From assembly GCA_002682825.1 (NCBI GenBank), contig NOKP01000009.1, forward strand, positions 124,001 to 188,000: 64,000 nt of DNA, given 5' to 3'. The notes beneath the pieces were generated by a model, which saw only the letters and a list, made by a program, of their open reading frames with translations, was not told the origin of the DNA and made no database searches. The position numbers and the translations under genes were made by a program. The stretch's first letter is position 1. Each line of letters starts with the position of its first letter. Shown here one piece after another: positions 29,586 to 43,320 of the stretch. This DNA comes from Neonectria sp. B-13 (lineage: Eukaryota > Ascomycota > Sordariomycetes > Hypocreales > Nectriaceae).

Positions 29586-32500
29586 ACTGTCATGGTGGAT
29601 CCTGTCCAGGGACTCGATGAAAATTACGTGCGATATCATTATGCTTGGTGCATTACGAAGGGTTGGCGTCTGGGTTTTGTATCATTGACTGAAGGAAGTT
29701 GGATTGGTAGTGTCAAGGTGTAATTCGTGGGACAACAGTCCTCGAATCCGGATGGACAGAACACCGTGTAGTAGAGTATGACTTGTATTGAAAGAATCGA
29801 AACGCTTCATGATACTCGCTCCTTCGTGGCAACCTTGGATAACACTCGTCCAATCCAGCACTCATCAGAATGGCACATGCTGTCGTCCATGCACCCAACA
29901 GGATTTGCACTGCCATCGTGCCTTGCATCGACAAGGGCTGGTCAACAACGCCCTCGCAGCCCACATGACACTTCGCGGCCAATGTAGGATCAGTTCCTTC
30001 GTGGCTCGGACCCTCGCCGATCAGACAGGATTGAGGCTCAAAATCCAGCAATGCAAAGCCATTCATTCCAAGCCACATCAAAGCCGAAACAGTGTGCTGA
30101 GCGATCCAGTTCACCTTGTTGTGTCACTTGCAGCAGACGGTGTGCGAGGGCCAAGCCCCCAGAAACTCGAGAATATTTGACCCAAAAAGGAAAGAATCAA
30201 ATGTCGCACCAAGACGCACAGTGAATAGAAATTCCCGACTGGTTATCCGTAATTAGAATCGTGATCCGACGGTAGATGGAGTTTGCCTCATGTACCGACG
30301 TCTCGGAGCCGTGAATGTGCAACGGCTAGATGTATGCGGGACGGACAAAGGGCCGCAGATCCGACCGCTGTGAGAATGACAACACGCTCACGGTCACACA
30401 AGGGCACTGCGAGGGATCCAGAAGCATGCCATGTCATTCGTGCGTGAACGAGGGAGCGTGCATAAAAGATCCATGCATGCAGGTATGATACGTAACAGCA
30501 CAGCGGTCTAGAGACGGGACATGGTTTGGCCTGCATCGGCCAGCGTCAGCTCGGCAGAACTGTTTAGAGTCAGGACTGCGACGGGTTTCGTGTACGTTAG
30601 CGGGAGACATTTGTCTAAAGCATAGTCATCGAGCTGAGGATTCGAGTTGCCACGATCCACCGGGCAGAACCCTTGCCATGGGTAGAGAATTCCAAGGCAT
30701 GAGATAAAAGAGCGGTGTGGAAGCAACGTGAGTCGAGGGCAGGCGAAGCATAAGACAAGACAATGCGGTGGGCCGGATAAGACGAAAAACGGGCGTCGCC
30801 AGGTCTGCAGTTGGCCCAAAGAAACTATGACTCGGAGGTAAGACACTGGGGAGCAGGCAAGGAGGGTCTGCCTCGTGGCATGGCTTGAGACAGCGGTAGC
30901 TTGAGTAACGAGGCTGGAATCCAGCATTCCCGCTGGGCAATCCGATGTCTTCCCAATAGCGTCGTCAACGGGCGTTGGGACTTTGGCCGGCGCTGCCCCT
31001 TGCTTCTCAGCTGTTAGGCCCCCGCCTATCGAGTCGTCACATGGGGTCGTGGGAGTGGGCGGTGCGGGGCTTTTCCATGTCTGGTGGTCGGTACGGCGAC
31101 GCCAGTGGCCAAAGCGGAGGCATATGGATTGTGGGCGGCTTGAGAGCGACGCTGTTGGTGGCCGTGTCGTCAGCCCGCGTCGTGCCTTGCATTTGGTGGC
31201 ATGATTGGCGAGGCGGCAAGGGCTCGGAGCACCACTCACCCAGGAACCATCGGCGAAAGGGGGAAGCCGATGTGTGCGGATGCGCCAAGATACTGTAGAA
31301 TGTCGACGATAGATGTACGGCGGCTATGGCACTTAGTACGAATAGATCATCGTATTATCCGCTTCGCTTAACACGCAACTGTAACTGTCACTAGGCAGGT
31401 CTGGCTCTTGCAAACAAGGGTCGGGCGAGGGGCAAGCTAGGTCGCCATGTTATCCATGCCAAGCATATAGACCGGATGAAAGCACTCTCCAGCTGTTCCT
31501 GAGTTCCTGTCGCACGTCCACCGCAAGGAGCGCACGGCGTCAGGACAAGGCTGGAAACCGACAAAACCAGCTTCGATCAAGATCCCTGGCGGTGATCGCA
31601 TAGACCAAGTGGAGCCGTCATAGCCAAGAGGCGCAAACGGCGGCAGCCCTGACAAGCGGCTGGGCGCATGATGCCTTCTTCAAAAGGCGCCAGCCCTCTG
31701 TGAGTTCTCAAGTTCTCTGGAGTCCGGCAGAAAAAGGCGGCGATTGGGGAATCCAGAGCTGTGGAGACTCATGGAACAAGGCGTCTCCATGGCCTAGTGT
31801 GTTATAGCGTACCGTATTCGTACGAAGCAGTTCGTCGTATCTTGAGGCCTGATAAGTTTGGAAGACGTCAGTGTGAAAGGAACGAGGCTGGAAGTCGAAG
31901 ACGACGCTACCGCTGAACTAGGGACGAGGAATGGTAAGTCGTAGAGAAACCCATGCTGGTGTTATCTGAGGAGGCCATGATCGGGGAGACGTCATCATCA
32001 CCAAAGGGGATGCTCGAGCCAAACGACGATGGTGTCTGCGGTGGCGTCTGTATTCGTCTGTGCTGTCTGTGTTGTCTGTGGTCTGTGTTGTCTGTTGTCT
32101 GTTGTCTGTGGTTTGTGTTGTCTGTGTTCGTCTATGTTCGTCTATGTTCGTCTGTGTTGAATCTGCGAAGCTTTGCAGCAGTAACCAATCGCATGAGGTT
32201 GACATGGAGGAGAGTATTATTGCCTTACAAGGCACCAGGGCCGATGGTTTACCCCACCCTCGAGCCACTTATCGCTATCGATAGTCACGCGAACGCTTTC
32301 GAGGGAAGGGAAGGAGGGGCGGGATATCATGTCTCGCAGGAAAGAGGGGAACCAAGAGGGCGGTCAACCTCAAAGCACCAGAAGCAAGAGAGGAGTTTGA
32401 TCTGTGCGCACACGGTTAAGGGTGTCGTAGAAGTGGTCTAGAGCAAAGTGAGCTGTGAGGCTAAGGAATGTGAGTAATAGTGACGGCGATGGTGTCAGTC

Positions 32501-35500
32501 CGTAGTATTAGTGACGGTGACGGCGGGGTAGACTGATAGCGACGGTTCCTGAGTCTCCTGGGGTTCTTGGGGAAAGAATGGCGCACCAAGTCGCTTCCTT
32601 GGTTCCCTCGCTGTCGACCAGTATGTGCAACATCGAGGCCCCTGGCCCAGGTGTATCAATAATTCGAAGCTGACCTATTCGTAGATGTATTCGTACATAT
32701 CATCACAGGCTTCGTGATGAAAGCCTGCAAAGTGCGAACACAGCGTTGCGCTACAGCAGCTAACTGCTAGCATCTGGCACCTACCGCCTCCCAACTGCCG
32801 CCCTAGACATGCAGAGAAAGACGCCACCCAGACGCCAACCACCTCGCTCCTTCCTCCGCACCTCCTTCCTGAGAATGTGCCACTGAAAGCATACTGCAAA
32901 TCCACCACCGCTCACCAACAACAACACCCACTCCTCGGAATCCTCCACCGCGCTACCACACGCAAGACACGGCGTCGACTCCAATTCCAACTCCAACTGC
33001 AGCCCAGCTTCAATGCCTGCCAACTGCCAAGCTCCCATCCCAGCGCCCACCCTCCAGGCAAGTAAGCTGCACAGCTAGCTCCCGCCCACGCCGAGGGGGC
33101 GGCTAGTTATGGCTCCGAGCCACATTGGCCCGACTGCATCATGCTGCCCGCCACTTCAGGGCGATTCGTGGTACTCAACCTCCTTGTACCGGCCTCGATG
33201 CCTTCGGCTAGGCCCCGCGTACCAACTGCCAGGTACTCTCCATCCAAGACGCCCCTGGTCAGGTCCAGGCCAGGCCAGGCACAGGCCTTTGCATGGCTTA
33301 AGGCTTGTGCTTCTGGTGCTTGGTCTGCGCTTGAGCTTCGATCTGAGCCTCAATCTTGAGCTTCACGTCTCCTCGTAGACGAGACGAGTCTGAAAAAACA
33401 GAATCTAACTTTTGCGCCTCGGTCCAGTCACGCCCTGATCAACTACACATCACCAGGGGACGAATCTGCCAAGGTTTCACAAGGTGGTTTGCAGACTTCC
33501 CGACAGGTCGAGACATTGCCATTGTCGCACATAAACACACACTCCTGTAGCCGCGAGAGGTTACACCAGGGCAACCTGACAGCGTCCCTCCATGAGACCC
33601 CCCAATGGCTGCTTCCATCCCACTTTCAATGCGACACCTACCAAACCGAGGGTTCCAGTCCCGTCACTTGGCATCAACGCCGGAATTCCTGGCCTCCCGC
33701 TCTGCTAGTCAACGGTCGGTCACCTCTTGCGGCAAGTCGCGGACTTGTTAAAGACTGTTTGCACACCGCCAAAAAGCTGGACCTCAGCCGAAACACTGCA
33801 AACATCGCCATGCTAGTGCGTTGTCGCGCCCGAGCCACTCGCTGCCACGTCGCCGCGATCCCGAGAGACGGGGTATCTGTGCACAGTTGCAACTGGAGGC
33901 ACAAGGGACCCTAGGGAACTGCGATGCTGGTTGTGCAACGGGAGCAACGCGAGGTCAGCACGGCACCCTCGGCGACCAAGAGCTCGAGGTGCGGGGAAGC
34001 AACGAGTATAACTTCCATCTCCAACTTTGCGTTTGAGCGTGGGCACTCGGTCACTGGCAGATCACATGCTTGTTTTCTTTGAGATGCCAACAAGCGGCAG
34101 GTGTATCATGTCCAAGAGCTACGGTGCTAGCCAAAGAAGTTCATGCCATGGCGTTCAATGGCCGCCCCGGTGCGACAGATCATGGAGGGGTCGATCTGGA
34201 TGGTTGCGAGCCCTGGTCGCTGATCGTCTCTTCTTCGCAACTAGTCGAGGACATCAGAGGCGGAAAGGCGAATGATGACGCCCCGGCGACATGCCAAGCC
34301 GTCCTTGCGACAGACACATCCAACATCATGAGGAGGTGGTGGACGAGTCAGGACTCAAGAGGCTGGAAAGCTTGACAAGCCCGCTCGCAAGCGAAACAGA
34401 GTTGCACGCGGCCGAACCCAAGCTGCGCTCCCCGCACTAGCCATGCTCATCATGGATTGCCCATCGGGCATGAGAACCAGCGTGGCTGCGGATCCAGGCA
34501 CCATCAACTCCCATCCTAGGCACAGTGACGACCAGACTGCAGAGAATGTGGAGGAGGCGGTGGTGCCCGCCCGCATCCTTTTTCGTGGGGGGTGTGGTAT
34601 CACGTTGGTAAGCCAGGACCAGATGACCTCGACTTGCTCAGATGCAATCAATATCCCCTTCTGTCCAACCACATCTCCGGCTGGAAGCTCATGGCACAGA
34701 TCCCTTGCCTGCCTGCGGCGCACCACACGAATGCCCCATACTCCGTACCCTTACCTTGCAGTCTACACGTCCGCTTGCTCCGACATGGCACCAGTGACTC
34801 GGAGCCTCGGAGTCTTGAGTTTTACCTTGCAAGCCAAGTCCCGCGCCCAGCCCCCCGGCTCGCTTGCGTCAGTCGCTGTCAGGGACGGGTTCGAGGCAGC
34901 AGCGGGACATGTTGGGCTAGCCATCTGACTGGCGCTGGGAAAGGCCTATTTTTAATCGCACATCGCATCGGGTCCCTGACTCTGTAAATCAAAGCGCCTC
35001 TGCCCGCTGCCCGCTTGCCCGCTGCCCTCTGCCCCTCTTCATGTCGTCCCCCTGACCCGCTGGCCCCTGGAACGAAAGGCCAGCCCCTCGCATGCATGGT
35101 GGGCCCGACTAGGGATGGCGAAGACGCCCGCATGTCGGTTTGCAGTTTGCACTCACCAGGCTGGGTGGCTGCGTTTGAACCTGCTCCGAGTTGATCGCAA
35201 CCTGTCTCTTGGCGGCGGTGGCCTTGGAGACTTGGATGCATCCAGGGCCCAGCCCGCCGGCTAGCTACGACGGAGCAGGTCAGCTCAGCTAGCCCCCCTT
35301 CGTTGGTTGGACTCGCCGACAAGCACCTGACGGGAATCGGAACCAGAGTTTGCAAGGGCGTTGCAAGGGCGAGGCATGGTATGGATCACCTCAGGTACTG
35401 GGACGCCATGTACCTGGCCCGCCCCTGCTAGCCAGCGCAGGTGACCTGTACCTGACGTCTCTGGGCCCGCCGGGGCTCCGTTCTCAGACCAGGGATGGAT

Positions 35501-36948
35501 CACTGGTCGCTCTCCGGAGTTCGTGCTCGCCAGTGCTACGCAAGCAGCGAGGACTCCTGGCGTTGTGCCACTCACTCCAAAACCGGTCAGCGTCTGGTCC
35601 ATCCAGCGTGCCGACCGGATTCTCGATGTGGCAGTCAAAGGCCTAATCTTTGCCTTCACTCTATGCATTCCACCCTCCTTCCGCCCCTCATCCCACTCAT
35701 CCATCCCTCTTATCCCACTGTATCCTACCCACCCGAGGCAATACCGCGCATCTGCCACTCGGCCTTGTCACAGTGAACTCCAACTTATCCACATCAGCTG
35801 GTTGGCTACGGAGTTGACGCCTGGTGGAGCTACAGCCCAGAGCACTGGGACCGGCCGTCAACACCAACAACAGGAAAAGAACCCAGCCAGCCAGGCTTTT
35901 AGGTTTCCATCTGCGGTTGTCCGGATCGATGAGAACGACGACGACACCGACGAAGGCGAATCTCCAAGGTGGCTGGACTCTGGGTTGATTGGTTGGGCAA
36001 CGCGACTAACTAGACTCCGGCTTAGGGACTGGCGACTCGATCCATCCCTCCATCCCGGATCCGGACTCCACCAAGACAATCGATTTGGGGCGGAAAAGCA
36101 AGCACAGACATACATCATCGCCACGCTGCCCCTGCCACCCGTCCCTTGCTGCCCCTGTTTCTTCCTCAGTTCGCTTTTGCCTCGCCCACCGGCCCTGACC
36201 CTCAGCCCTCTCTGCCCCTCGATGAGCCATCGCCAAGGCAGCGCCGACAAAATTCAAAGAACAAACGACGACGACGAAGACGACTGCGCCATCATCAGCA
36301 TTCCGACAGAACCAAACCGACCGGACTGGCCTCTTCGTACCTAGCTGACCGGGTAGCCCTGTATTGCCCGTGTCGCTGAAGTCAGTGCAACGGATCTAGG
36401 CCCTGGCCTGGCTCGCTTGCATCACCACCACGCACGCCGCACTCCCCACCGGCATTTATTCGCATGTCTTTGAGGCACGCCTGGGACGCCTCTCAGTTGT
36501 CACCCGAATACCCAGACTCAGCATCTCTCACACTCTTCTCAACCTTCCCATCGCCCCTTGGTTGTGCATCTCCCCTCTCATCCTCACTCCCTCCCTCCGC
36601 TCCCGTCTCATCCGGCCCCGCCTCGCCGCCCCTCTCAGTTTCACTCACCCTTCAACTCCATCGTCTCCTCGCACACGGCAGGGCAACTGCGCTTGGCCGA
36701 CGGCACCCGCCCCGCACCCTCCCGACCTCGTTGGCCGTCTCACCATCTCAGCCTCATTAAGGCTGCCCGAGTGTGACTAGATCCCCTCGCCCCGACCGAC
36801 CGTCTCATTCTCGCACATCCAGCTGGGCTGCTTGTTTGCCTGTGCGACCTCGCCGCCTTATCAACTCTGGCCTCGCCACATCCACAGCCCCAACCTTTGA
36901 CGCTCTCGGTCGTCTTCATCGCTGGCCCTCAATACAGTTGTCGTCGCC
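29586..36948. other. Gene-poor region, about 7.4 kb, upstream of the C2H2 regulator
   Basis: Many open frames of 60-270 codons occur on both strands, but none has a recognisable domain, conserved block or convincing exon structure. A TCTGTGTTG-type simple repeat lies at 32047-32159. From about 35640 to 36948 the plus strand is strongly C/T-rich, as in long fungal 5' leaders, and contains several ATG-initiated short frames (for example 36221-36344 and 36464-36760). A noncoding transcript or very long 5' UTR is possible but not shown by sequence. Confidence 0.5.
32047..32159. repeat. Simple repeat, TCTGTGTTG/TCTATGTTCG type
   Basis: About 113 bp of irregular 9-10-bp iterations of TCTGTGTTG, TCTGTTG and TCTATGTTCG. 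Confidence 0.85.
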
Positions 36949-39082
36949 ATGGCGGCTACCTTTCGACCGGTGAATTCGCCCCTCGCCAACAACGTATCCC
37001 GAGACGACGTCATGGCCTCATCACCAGCGACCCCTCGGCCGAACACCGCGCCCCAGCCTCAGTCCTCGACGCCCGCCGACGATTCAGCAACGCCTACCCG
37101 AGCAACCTTCAACCCTTCGATGAACAGCCAACAGCCGCTACCTTCCAGTCCTTTCCCGCAGACCGTGCAGGTACCCGACCAGCCCAGGTTGCCTCGACGC
37201 GACAACTCTCAGCACTCGAACAAGTCGGCGGATTCGGCGGACATAGACATGGAAGACTCGGATGGAGAAACGGGCACAATCGAAGAGGCCGGCTCCGATG
37301 ACGACAGTGTCGGCGCCGACGGTACTCGATCCGGCAAGAAGAAGAAGTCGCAGCGCTTCTACTGCGTCGACTACCCGCCCTGCAATTTGAGTTTCACTCG
37401 CAGCGAACACTTGGCGAGGCACATTAGGTACGGCCCATCCCGTTCACGATGCTACCCCTTTGGCTAACATGCGAAGAAAACATACCGGCGAACGTCCCTT
37501 TCAGTGCCATTGCTCCCGACGCTTCTCCAGGCTTGACAATTTGAGGCAGCATGCCCAGACGGTCCATGTGAATGAGAACATCCCAATCGATTCCTTGGCC
37601 GCCACGGGTTCCCGGTTCCAACGGCAGATGCGCACAGATCGAGTGAGGCAAGCCGGCAACAGAGCGAGGGCATCTACCGGCGGGAGCGCCGGCGGTCCGG
37701 TCCGAGGTCACTCCAAGTCACTGTCGACTTCCAGCATCACCAGCATGAGCTCTGTCGGTTCCACATACAGCACGGCCGCCGATGCCCGAAGGAGGCCCCC
37801 TCCACTCGTCATGGCGGACCCGAGGTCGAGGCTGTCGCTCGAGTCCTACCGCAGCGCTGCCGAGGCCGCCTACAACTCATACCGACCCGTTTCGCCGAGC
37901 GAGTTCGGCACCCCGACTTCGGCAACCTTCTCAACCGGACAGGGCAGTCCCCGATGGGGCTCTGGAGTGGCATCCCCCGCGTCCTCTCACTCGCGGTCCC
38001 ACAGCGTCTACGCCACTGGGAGCCGCACTCCCGGTCGCAGGCTGAGTGTGCCGTCGGGCGCAAACCCTTTCCAGTCCCCCCCAAGCCTGTCCATAGGACG
38101 ACCGATGTTTGGTCCGGGGGCGGGACCTGGAATGGTGAACGCTTCACACGCAGGGGCTTTCCCGCCCGCAAACGGAAACCTCGTGTCATCGCCAAACGCC
38201 GGCCCGCCACAATGGCCACGACGAGAATCGATTTCCGGCATGTCCGACGAGGCCTGGCGTCGGCGAACTTGGCACCCGGACAGCCGCAACCCCAACGGGA
38301 ATCCGAGTCAGCTAAGCACAGTCGTCAGCCAATCTTCTGTCCGACCGAATCCAGCACCGCCCATCGCGACCCCTTCTAACCCGCAGTCCACGCTCCGCCT
38401 TCCCGGTATCGAGTCCTTCGACCCCATCCTTCAGCGCCCTGCCACTCCCCCCAGACGGCACCCGTCGCCGATGATGATTGATCCCGAGTCCATGCGGCCC
38501 GTCTATCAGCCCGAGGCCCCCGAGGAGAGGAGGAACCTGAACATGTACGACGCCAGCCTGCAGCGCGGCCTCGGCCGCCTCGACATCAACCACAGCACCC
38601 CGCCCCGCGACAGCGCCGGGGCTTGGGCTTCCGAGGTTCACAAGGCTGTCCAGGCGCAGGCGGAGCAGGTGCGGCAGAACCCTCCGACGGTCCGGTTTGA
38701 AGAGCAACCACCCACGTACCATGCCCCCAAGCCCGCCGCCGCCAGTCGAGCTCTGCACCAGCACACAATGTCGGCGCCATCCACCACATCCAGAGACAGC
38801 AAGCGCCACGGCTGGTATCACGGGCCAGTGACCGTTCACCGAGACGCAAGGCCAATGCCGGAACAAGACCCACGGGTGGCCCACGTCGATCGCATGGTTC
38901 ACCCCAACTTCACGGGCTTCAGTGGCTTTCCCGTCAAGGAAGCGCAGGCTCAACAGCATCATCAGCTTCAACACCAACAACAGCAACCACAGGAGCGGCC
39001 CGGGAGCAACGACCCTCTAGGACGCCTGGAAGCATTAGTCGCCGTCGCGACCAGTGAAGGATCGACGGCGGCCGCTTATTGA
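36949..39082 (+). CDS. C2H2 zinc-finger transcription factor (two fingers)
   Basis: Two exons, 36949-37427 and 37477-39082, with a 49-nt intron that splits the finger region (GTACGG donor, GCTAAC branch site, CGAAG acceptor), giving 694 residues. The N-terminus is Ser/Pro/Thr-rich with an acidic patch ([20 protein letters not shown]) and a basic KKKK stretch. Finger 1 is C-x5-C-x12-H-x3-H ([18 protein letters not shown]). The linker is TGERPF, and finger 2 is C-x1-C-x12-H-x4-H ([21 protein letters not shown] shown as key residues C, C, H, H). The rest is Ser/Pro/Gln-rich with QQ runs, typical of regulatory regions. The fingers resemble fungal stress/developmental regulators with RSEHLARH and RLDNLRQH recognition helices. 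The specific orthologue is not identified. Confidence 0.88.
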
Positions 39083-39809
39083 ACCCACCATCTCATTACA
39101 GATTTTTTGCCGTTAGTAGACGGCCAGCACATAACCTCACGATTTTATGACGACTTGCTTTTGGAGCGGGAATGAAGCGCATTACGCATGATTTGTTCGC
39201 ATGATACACGATCTCTATTTCATTGACGATATCCCAACTCTTTCTTGGCTGGATCCATTCATGGTTTGACAACTCTTGACTAGCAGCATTTACACGATAT
39301 CCCGGCTCGTCTTCAATGACTGACACTCATACACTTGATAGTGACAAATGTGTCATCCCTCGTTCGGTTTTCGGAACTTGTCAGGTTTCATGGTTTTAGA
39401 CGGTTTCGCGTTTTCTTTTGTCTTTCTTTCTGGGTACTTTCCCTTTGACTTTGCGGTCTGGAACTGGGCGAATGAGGATTGAATGAAGATACCCACTCAC
39501 TCTGAGATGAAGGGTTGGACCGTCAAGAGTCGACGAGCCCAACGATGGTGATGAAGTCACCTAGACGGGGTTCCCTTTACAAGTGTGCACAGTAGGGGCT
39601 ATTCTGGCTATGGAAGGCGGGATACCTCATCGCTCGGGCTCGAGCTTCCGGACTGGGAGGATGGGATTGGATTGATACCCTGCGATGCCTTGGGCTGCTT
39701 TGGTTGGAAGATTAGACTCGATAGGTGTTTGATGATTTAAGATAGTCGATAGGTAATGGAGTTGCGGCACGCTTCAGATTGAGTAAGAGTTTACGTGGAG
39801 ATGCTTGAG

Positions 39810-39893
39810 CCAGTTGTAGATACCAGCCAGTTGTAGATACCAGCCAGTTGTAGATACCAGCCAGTTGTAGATACCAGCCAGCTGTAGATACTT
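39810..39893. repeat. 17-bp minisatellite
   Basis: Four perfect tandem copies of CCAGTTGTAGATACCAG (39810-39877), then a fifth diverged copy starting CCAGCTGTAGATAC. Confidence 0.95.
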
Positions 39894-40782
39894 TCATGTC
39901 GAGTTGAGCCAATTGCTTTGGACTGCCGTTCATGCAACTTGCCTAAGGTCTAGGGTAGGCTTCTAGGGTTGAAGGTAAGCTGGTAGAATCGTTGAAGCAA
40001 CCGACATTCATATTTTCGTAAGATATCCAGTTATTGGGAACTGGTTGTTCCAGTAATGACGGTGCGGTTGAGGGTTCAAAGGAATTCAGTGCTGTCTGCG
40101 TTCACTCTACTTCGTTTCTTGCTACCTAACTTCCAAACGAAGACTGGTCAGCATGCACTTTACGAACTGCAACAATACTATATTTCAAAATCATATTCGT
40201 TTAGCTTTTATTAGCATTTACTGCTCTGTGCCGTGTATGCTGTGATGAAGGGTTCTGAGTTTCCATGATACCCAACGCCGGAACTTGTCGACGGCTAACA
40301 GTTGCCTGCGTGGTTTCGTGGTATGAGTATATCAGTTATCACGGCCGGGGCGTCTATGTACGTATCCGGCCTGGAAGTACAACATGTACTTGGACTGTGT
40401 TGAGACAGACCTACTGTTTGACGCACTGTTCGCGGAACAGAGACCGCCATTCGTCGATGCTCGCTTACCTCGTTCTTCGGCAGCATGGGCGTTGGAGGAT
40501 AGTGCGATAAGAATAGTGTCGGCATTAGAATAAAGTTCAAGTCCAAACGTCGAATCCAACGGAGTGGCGGTTAGATTATGGGAAAGCCGATACCCATGCA
40601 AGATTTTAGCGACCCGTGAGCCCTAGGCGCGGGAGCCTTAGGTTGCGGGAGATGGCCTGCCCAAGCAATAGTTTAGAGGAGGCGGTTGGGTTTAGTTACG
40701 GCCAGGGGCGACGTTGCCAAGTGTGGACAGCTCGAGAGTCAGTTATGTCCGAAACCCAAACTCCACCATGAGCCTAAGTTGA

Positions 40783-40868
40783 TGATGCCACTAAACCCGT
40801 CGATGCCACTAACCCGTCGATGCCACTAACTCGTCGATGGACTAAACTCATCGATGAACTAAACTTTC
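40783..40868. repeat. Second 17-bp minisatellite
   Basis: About five imperfect tandem copies of CGATGCCACTAACCCGT, becoming more diverged towards the right end (CGATGGACTAAACTCAT, CGATGAACTAAACTTTC). Confidence 0.85.
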
Positions 40869-42400
40869 GATCGGAAACTGTACGATCCTGGATGAGATTG
40901 ACGAACTATCGAAGAGGCACGGTACCTTACGCCCGGATGCGATTTCGCTTTGTGCCATTAGGGTTCGTTCCCGTGGCCATGACTCGCTCCGGAATGCCAA
41001 CTGCCACCTGAGGTAGAGCACGACGAGTTTCCTGGTTGGTAAGGCTTCACTCCGCTCCTTACGGACGAGCTTATTCGGTTGGCTGTGGCTGGCTGAAGGA
41101 GGCCCAGAAACAGGAGCACGAAGAGCAGCAGGACGATGACGTTACGCGAAGCTCCGGATGGGTTGGCCAATTGTCTCCATGGCATTATTGATCCGCCTCC
41201 ATCCTCGCGCATGTTCGGGGGAACGCATGGAGATATACCTGTTCCAAAGCAGGAAGCGGTGGGAGACGGTTGCATAGCCTCACAGCAGCACGGCGGGCTG
41301 TAGCCTTCTAGGATCCGGCCTAGCGATAGAGGCAGATCCGGCGGCGGTGGGCGTCTGTTGCCGCTCCTTTCGGGTATCGACAGCCTCGGAAATACATCCG
41401 GGTGACTTGGCAACACAGAGGGCATCGATACAAGTTACAGCCGAAAACAACGACGCGGTGGCGGCCTGAACCTAGGCAGTTTACCGCCGGTGGACCAACC
41501 TGGGCCGGTCAGGTTCTTAATGTCCTGCAGTCGAGGCTTGCTAGTCGACGGTAGCGGGTTCGGAAAACATGGTGCCGCCGCCGCCTCCGTGACCTCGAGG
41601 CACTCGCATCAAGTCATCTGAGGACGGGAGAATCTTGGAGTCGCGGAGGTGGAGGGGGTGTAGGCGAGACCAGGGGGGGGGTCTGTGAAGAGGCGAGTTT
41701 AAGGCAGGCTGCCACTATAGTGGTCTAGTATTACTCGCGATGGGATGAGCGCATGGAACTAGCTAGAGCTAAGCGTTTTCTCGAGGGAGGAGATACTGGC
41801 GATTCCGGTGATGTGATGTTAGGACGGAGAGGGACGGAGCTACGCGGCGAGAGATTTATCCGAGAAACGGGGGATTCAGGATTGAGGGGAAGAGGGGAAA
41901 GACGAGTACAGATGGAGGGAATGATATTGGATATCTTGCCAGGACAAAGAAGAACGACAAAGAAGAAACGACGCGTCTTGTGAGGAATCCTCCATAGGAC
42001 GACAACTTTGCGACGGCGGCCAGGGATGAAGCTCAAGGCTTGAAGCGCCCGGTAGATAAGGTTGACATGGTGGGTGGGAGTGGAGAAGTTTCGGGGCTAT
42101 TGTGGTCGTTGGCTGGGAATGTGACGGATCCTTTGTCGGCTGGCGGCAAGGAGAGCTGGGGATAGTTAGCAAGGGAGTGAGCGGGAGAGTCGGACGGGAC
42201 CACGGAGAGGCTCGAGCGAGGAAGAGAGACATTCTACGCATATCTAATTAACCCGGGTGTCTGGGTTCCGGGTGCTGGGTGCTGGGTTCTGGGTTGACGG
42301 AGCCTGGTCGTGTCGTCCCAACCGCCAAGGACCACGCCCCGAGGCTAGGAGTCTGGCTTGCGGGAAGGGAGAGAAAAGGAAGGGAACAGGGAATAAGAGA

Positions 42401-42456
42401 CAACGGGACAAGGGACAAGGGACAAGGACAACGGGACAGGGACAAGGACAAGGGAG
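42401..42456. repeat. GGGACAA-type purine repeat
   Basis: Irregular iterations of GGGACAA, AACGGGACA and AAGGACA on the plus strand. Confidence 0.85.
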
Positions 42457-43244
42457 GGGCGTCTGGCTAGTCGGTGGAGATGTCGATGATGCTAGACTAC
42501 CTACCTACTCTGTATGTGACGCTGCTTGCTCACCACCACGGGGAAACAGACGCAGAACCAGACAGGAACCCAAGCAGGAACAGGAACAAACGGGGAAAAC
42601 ACCACATGGGAATCGCCGTGGACCCTTCCTTCTCGGCAGTGCGACAACCCGGCTGGAACCCGGCGTGGCCCTGCAGCGGCGATCTCGCGAACCCGACAGC
42701 AAGGGCTGGACTGGGCTGGGCTGGATCGGACTGGAACTGGGCGCGATCGAGGCATCAGAACCAACAGCATACGGCACGAGCACGATGAGGCAGACGGACA
42801 CAGGACACCGGACACAGGACACAGGACATGAGGTAACACGGGTCGCCAAGAAGGCCGCACCGCAGCAGGACAGACAAGGCTCCAGACAAACATCACCACT
42901 ACCATTCGACGATATAGATCCACATGCCACAGTACAGTTGCACTATAGTCTAATGTCTGACGAGGCCACCTGGCTTAGCGTCAAGGCCCCGGTGTAAGCG
43001 TTAGGTGTAGATGCTGGGCGTACGTAGCTGGTACTTTAGGTGTAGACGTATCCGAAGATGGGATGCCCGGTCCCGATCGACATCCAAACGCCACCGACCT
43101 GGGCTGGAATACTGTAGATACGCGCGCACCTTGGGAAGTGATAGGTCAATGTCTCGGAACAAAAGCGAGAGTCGTAAGATCAGCGAGCACACATTCTTTT
43201 TGCACCGGGAAGGAAACGAAACGGCGGGAAAAGGAATGGAAGAA

Positions 43245-43320
43245 GAGTAGAACGGAAAAAGCAAAGGGGAAAAAAGCAAAGCAAAGGAAAGGGAAAAAAG
43301 GGAAAAAGGGAAAAAGCAAA
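43245..43320. repeat. A/G homopurine tract
   Basis: About 75 bp that is nearly all purine on the plus strand, with GGGAAAAA iterations. Confidence 0.85.

Noticed and set aside
30508..31239. 243-codon open frame on the minus strand
   Set aside because: Composition is Ser/Pro/Arg-rich without a domain or conserved block, codon use is unlike neighbours, and no splice structure supports it.
35523..36344. 273-codon open frame on the plus strand
   Set aside because: It lies in the C/T-rich leader of the C2H2 gene and its sequence is low-complexity; at most the short ATG frame at its end could be a uORF.
42257..42997. 246-codon open frame on the plus strand
   Set aside because: It is driven by purine-rich tandem repeats (GGGACAA, GACACAGG) and gives no credible protein.
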